Positions 63,202-64,000 of a DNA stretch of 64,000 bases are shown piece after piece. This DNA comes from Brachybacterium nesterenkovii (lineage in GTDB: Bacteria; Actinomycetota; Actinomycetes; Actinomycetales; Dermabacteraceae), in contig NZ_FWFG01000048.1 in NCBI RefSeq assembly GCF_900163655.1, forward strand, positions 62,001-126,000, read 5' to 3'. The notes beneath the pieces are model-generated. The model had not been told where the DNA came from and ran no database searches. It saw nothing but the letters and a program-made list of their open reading frames with translations. The position numbers were made by a program, and so were the translations under genes. Numbering within the stretch: position 1 is the first letter of the stretch; every line of letters starts with the position of its first letter.

Positions 63202-63591
63202 ATGGACAGCGCGCCCCGGGCCCTGGATTCGACGGGGTCCCGGCGGCGCCTCCCATCTCAGCCCTTCTCCGCAGCCCCGTCGCCGAGCACCGCGTCGAGC
63301 GCGCCCCGGTCGGGGGTCGCGCTGACCACGCTCGCGCTGACGTTCCTGAACCCGCACGTGTATCTCGACACCGTGCTGATGCTCGGCACGATCGCGTCCG
63401 GGCACGGGCCCGTCGGCCGCTGGTGGTTCGCCGCGGGCGCGATGGCCGGGAGCATCCTGTGGTTCTCGCTGCTGGGGCTCGGCGCCCGCGCCCTCGCCCC
63501 GCACCTCGCGCGCCCGGCGGTGTGGCGGGTGCTGGACGTGCTGATCGGCGTGATGATGCTGGTGATCGCGGCGCTGCTCGTGCTGCGCTGA
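63202..63591 (+). pseudogene. LysE/ArgO exporter, C-terminal stub
   Basis: The last ~95 residues match the C-terminal half of lysine/arginine exporters: LTTLALTFLNPHVYLDTVLMLGTIA, WWFAAGAMAGSILWFSLLGLGARALAPHLARP, and a last helix. LysE proteins are about 200-230 residues, and the N-terminal three helices are missing. What precedes, PRALDSTGSRRRLPSQPFSAAPSPSTASSAP, is not like the family. The 5' half seems to have been lost where the APC gene now ends, 13 nt upstream. It is unlikely to export anything. Confidence 0.82.
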
Positions 63592-63750
63592 GGCGGCCCC
63601 GCCTCCAGCACCCGCGCACGCCCGCGCTCCAGCTCCTGCTCGCGCACCCGCACCCATTCCCGCTCTCACGCGCGCACCCGCCCCTGCCGAGCACCGCCTT
63701 CGCCTGCCGAGCACCGCCCCGCACCCGCACCCGCACCTGCCGAGCGTCAC

Positions 63751-63809
63751 GATGGGTGCCAGATTCGGCCCTAGATGAGTCGCAGCATGACACTCGGCGG
63801 AGAGATGGG
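63751..63809. repeat. Dispersed element F, copy 2
   Basis: GATGGGTGCCAGATTCGGCC...TGAGTCGCAG...GATGGGC, related to 60290-60340. Just before it, CACCCGCACC and CTGCCGAGCACCGCC short repeats fill 63660-63745. Confidence 0.6.
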
Positions 63810-63836
63810 CAGAGATGCGCCCCTCCCCCGCAGGAC

Positions 63837-63842
63837 TACCCT
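63837..63842 (+). promoter_or_regulatory. -10 box for leaderless VOC gene
   Basis: TACCCT ends 6 nt before the ATG at 63849, with no ribosome site between. Confidence 0.45.
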
Positions 63843-63848
63843 CGCGAC

Positions 63849-64000
63849 ATGGACATCCAGTGCATCGCGGGCTTCGGCCCGATCGGCCCCGACGCGGGCA
63901 CGACCCACCGCTTCTGGTCGCAGGACCTCGGCATCCCCTTCGACGAGCTCGCCCCCGACTACTTCCACGCCCAGGACCTCGACGGCGCGAGAGTGTTCGG
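63849..64000 (+). CDS. VOC-like protein, cut by window edge
   Basis: The first 50 residues only. MDIQCIAGFGPIGPDAGTTHRFWSQDLGIPFDEL resembles the opening of a glyoxalase/VOC domain (strand, then helix with F/W-x-x-x-L-G). The rest lies to the right of the window, so length and function cannot be judged. Confidence 0.65.
   Translation, partial: MDIQCIAGFGPIGPDAGTTHRFWSQDLGIPFDELAPDYFHAQDLDGARVF

Overview
The window is chromosomal DNA of a very GC-rich actinobacterium. A Micrococcales/Dermabacteraceae organism such as Brachybacterium is my best guess, but this rests on gene content and base composition only. The signs are the ffs-dnaX-recR-aspartokinase neighbourhood, a MetP/MetS-like sodium symporter pair, start codons placed 6-7 nt after a TANNNT -10 box (leaderless transcripts), and the use of TGA as the terminal stop in every gene I could place. 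I see no phage genes, transposases, rRNA operon or CRISPR array.

Layout. 1-5 kb: aspartokinase (lysC, -), a broken SLH/LGFP/PG-binding/M15 carboxypeptidase, and a DedA protein. 5-10.6 kb: a large FAD/Fe-S D-lactate-dehydrogenase-like protein and a two-gene ABC exporter. 10.8-18.1 kb (-): the housekeeping block ffs, a broken CPBP protease, dnaX, recR and an unknown membrane protein. 18.3-22.3 kb: an AGCS alanine/glycine symporter, an NSS symporter with its 35-residue partner, and tRNA-Ser(GGA). 22.7-28.8 kb: a zinc metallopeptidase, then feoABC (-) divergent from a flavin monooxygenase/FMN reductase pair, with iron-box-like sites between them. 28.8-29.8 kb: a sirtuin. 29.9-41 kb: a LacI-controlled plant-glycan cluster (transporter, GH43, GH42, esterase, nucleoside-hydrolase-like protein, GH3). 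41.2-45.6 kb: a VapBC-type toxin-antitoxin pair, a His-rich cation-efflux protein, an MFS transporter and a VOC protein. 46-52 kb: an SDR, an unknown membrane protein, and an overlapping copper chaperone PCu(A)C/Dyp-peroxidase pair next to a Met/His-rich membrane protein. 51.9-60 kb: an esterase and an L-rhamnose locus (transporter, mutarotase, isomerase, LacI, GH78) in which three genes are broken. 60.4-64 kb: a GNAT protein, an APC permease, the C-terminal stub of a LysE exporter, and a VOC protein cut by the window edge.

Two themes stand out. First, intergenic regions carry several families of imperfect palindromes of about 75-81 nt with fixed length (four 75-nt copies, two 81-nt copies, plus unique ones), with no transposase nearby. 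Second, eight genes are disrupted (nonsense codons, single-base frameshifts or truncation), concentrated in sugar-uptake and cell-surface functions. This is either genuine decay or, for the single-base indels in G/C runs, sequencing error. The rhamnose locus in particular looks non-functional: transporter, isomerase and rhamnosidase are all damaged, while the regulator, mutarotase and three matching operator-like sites remain.
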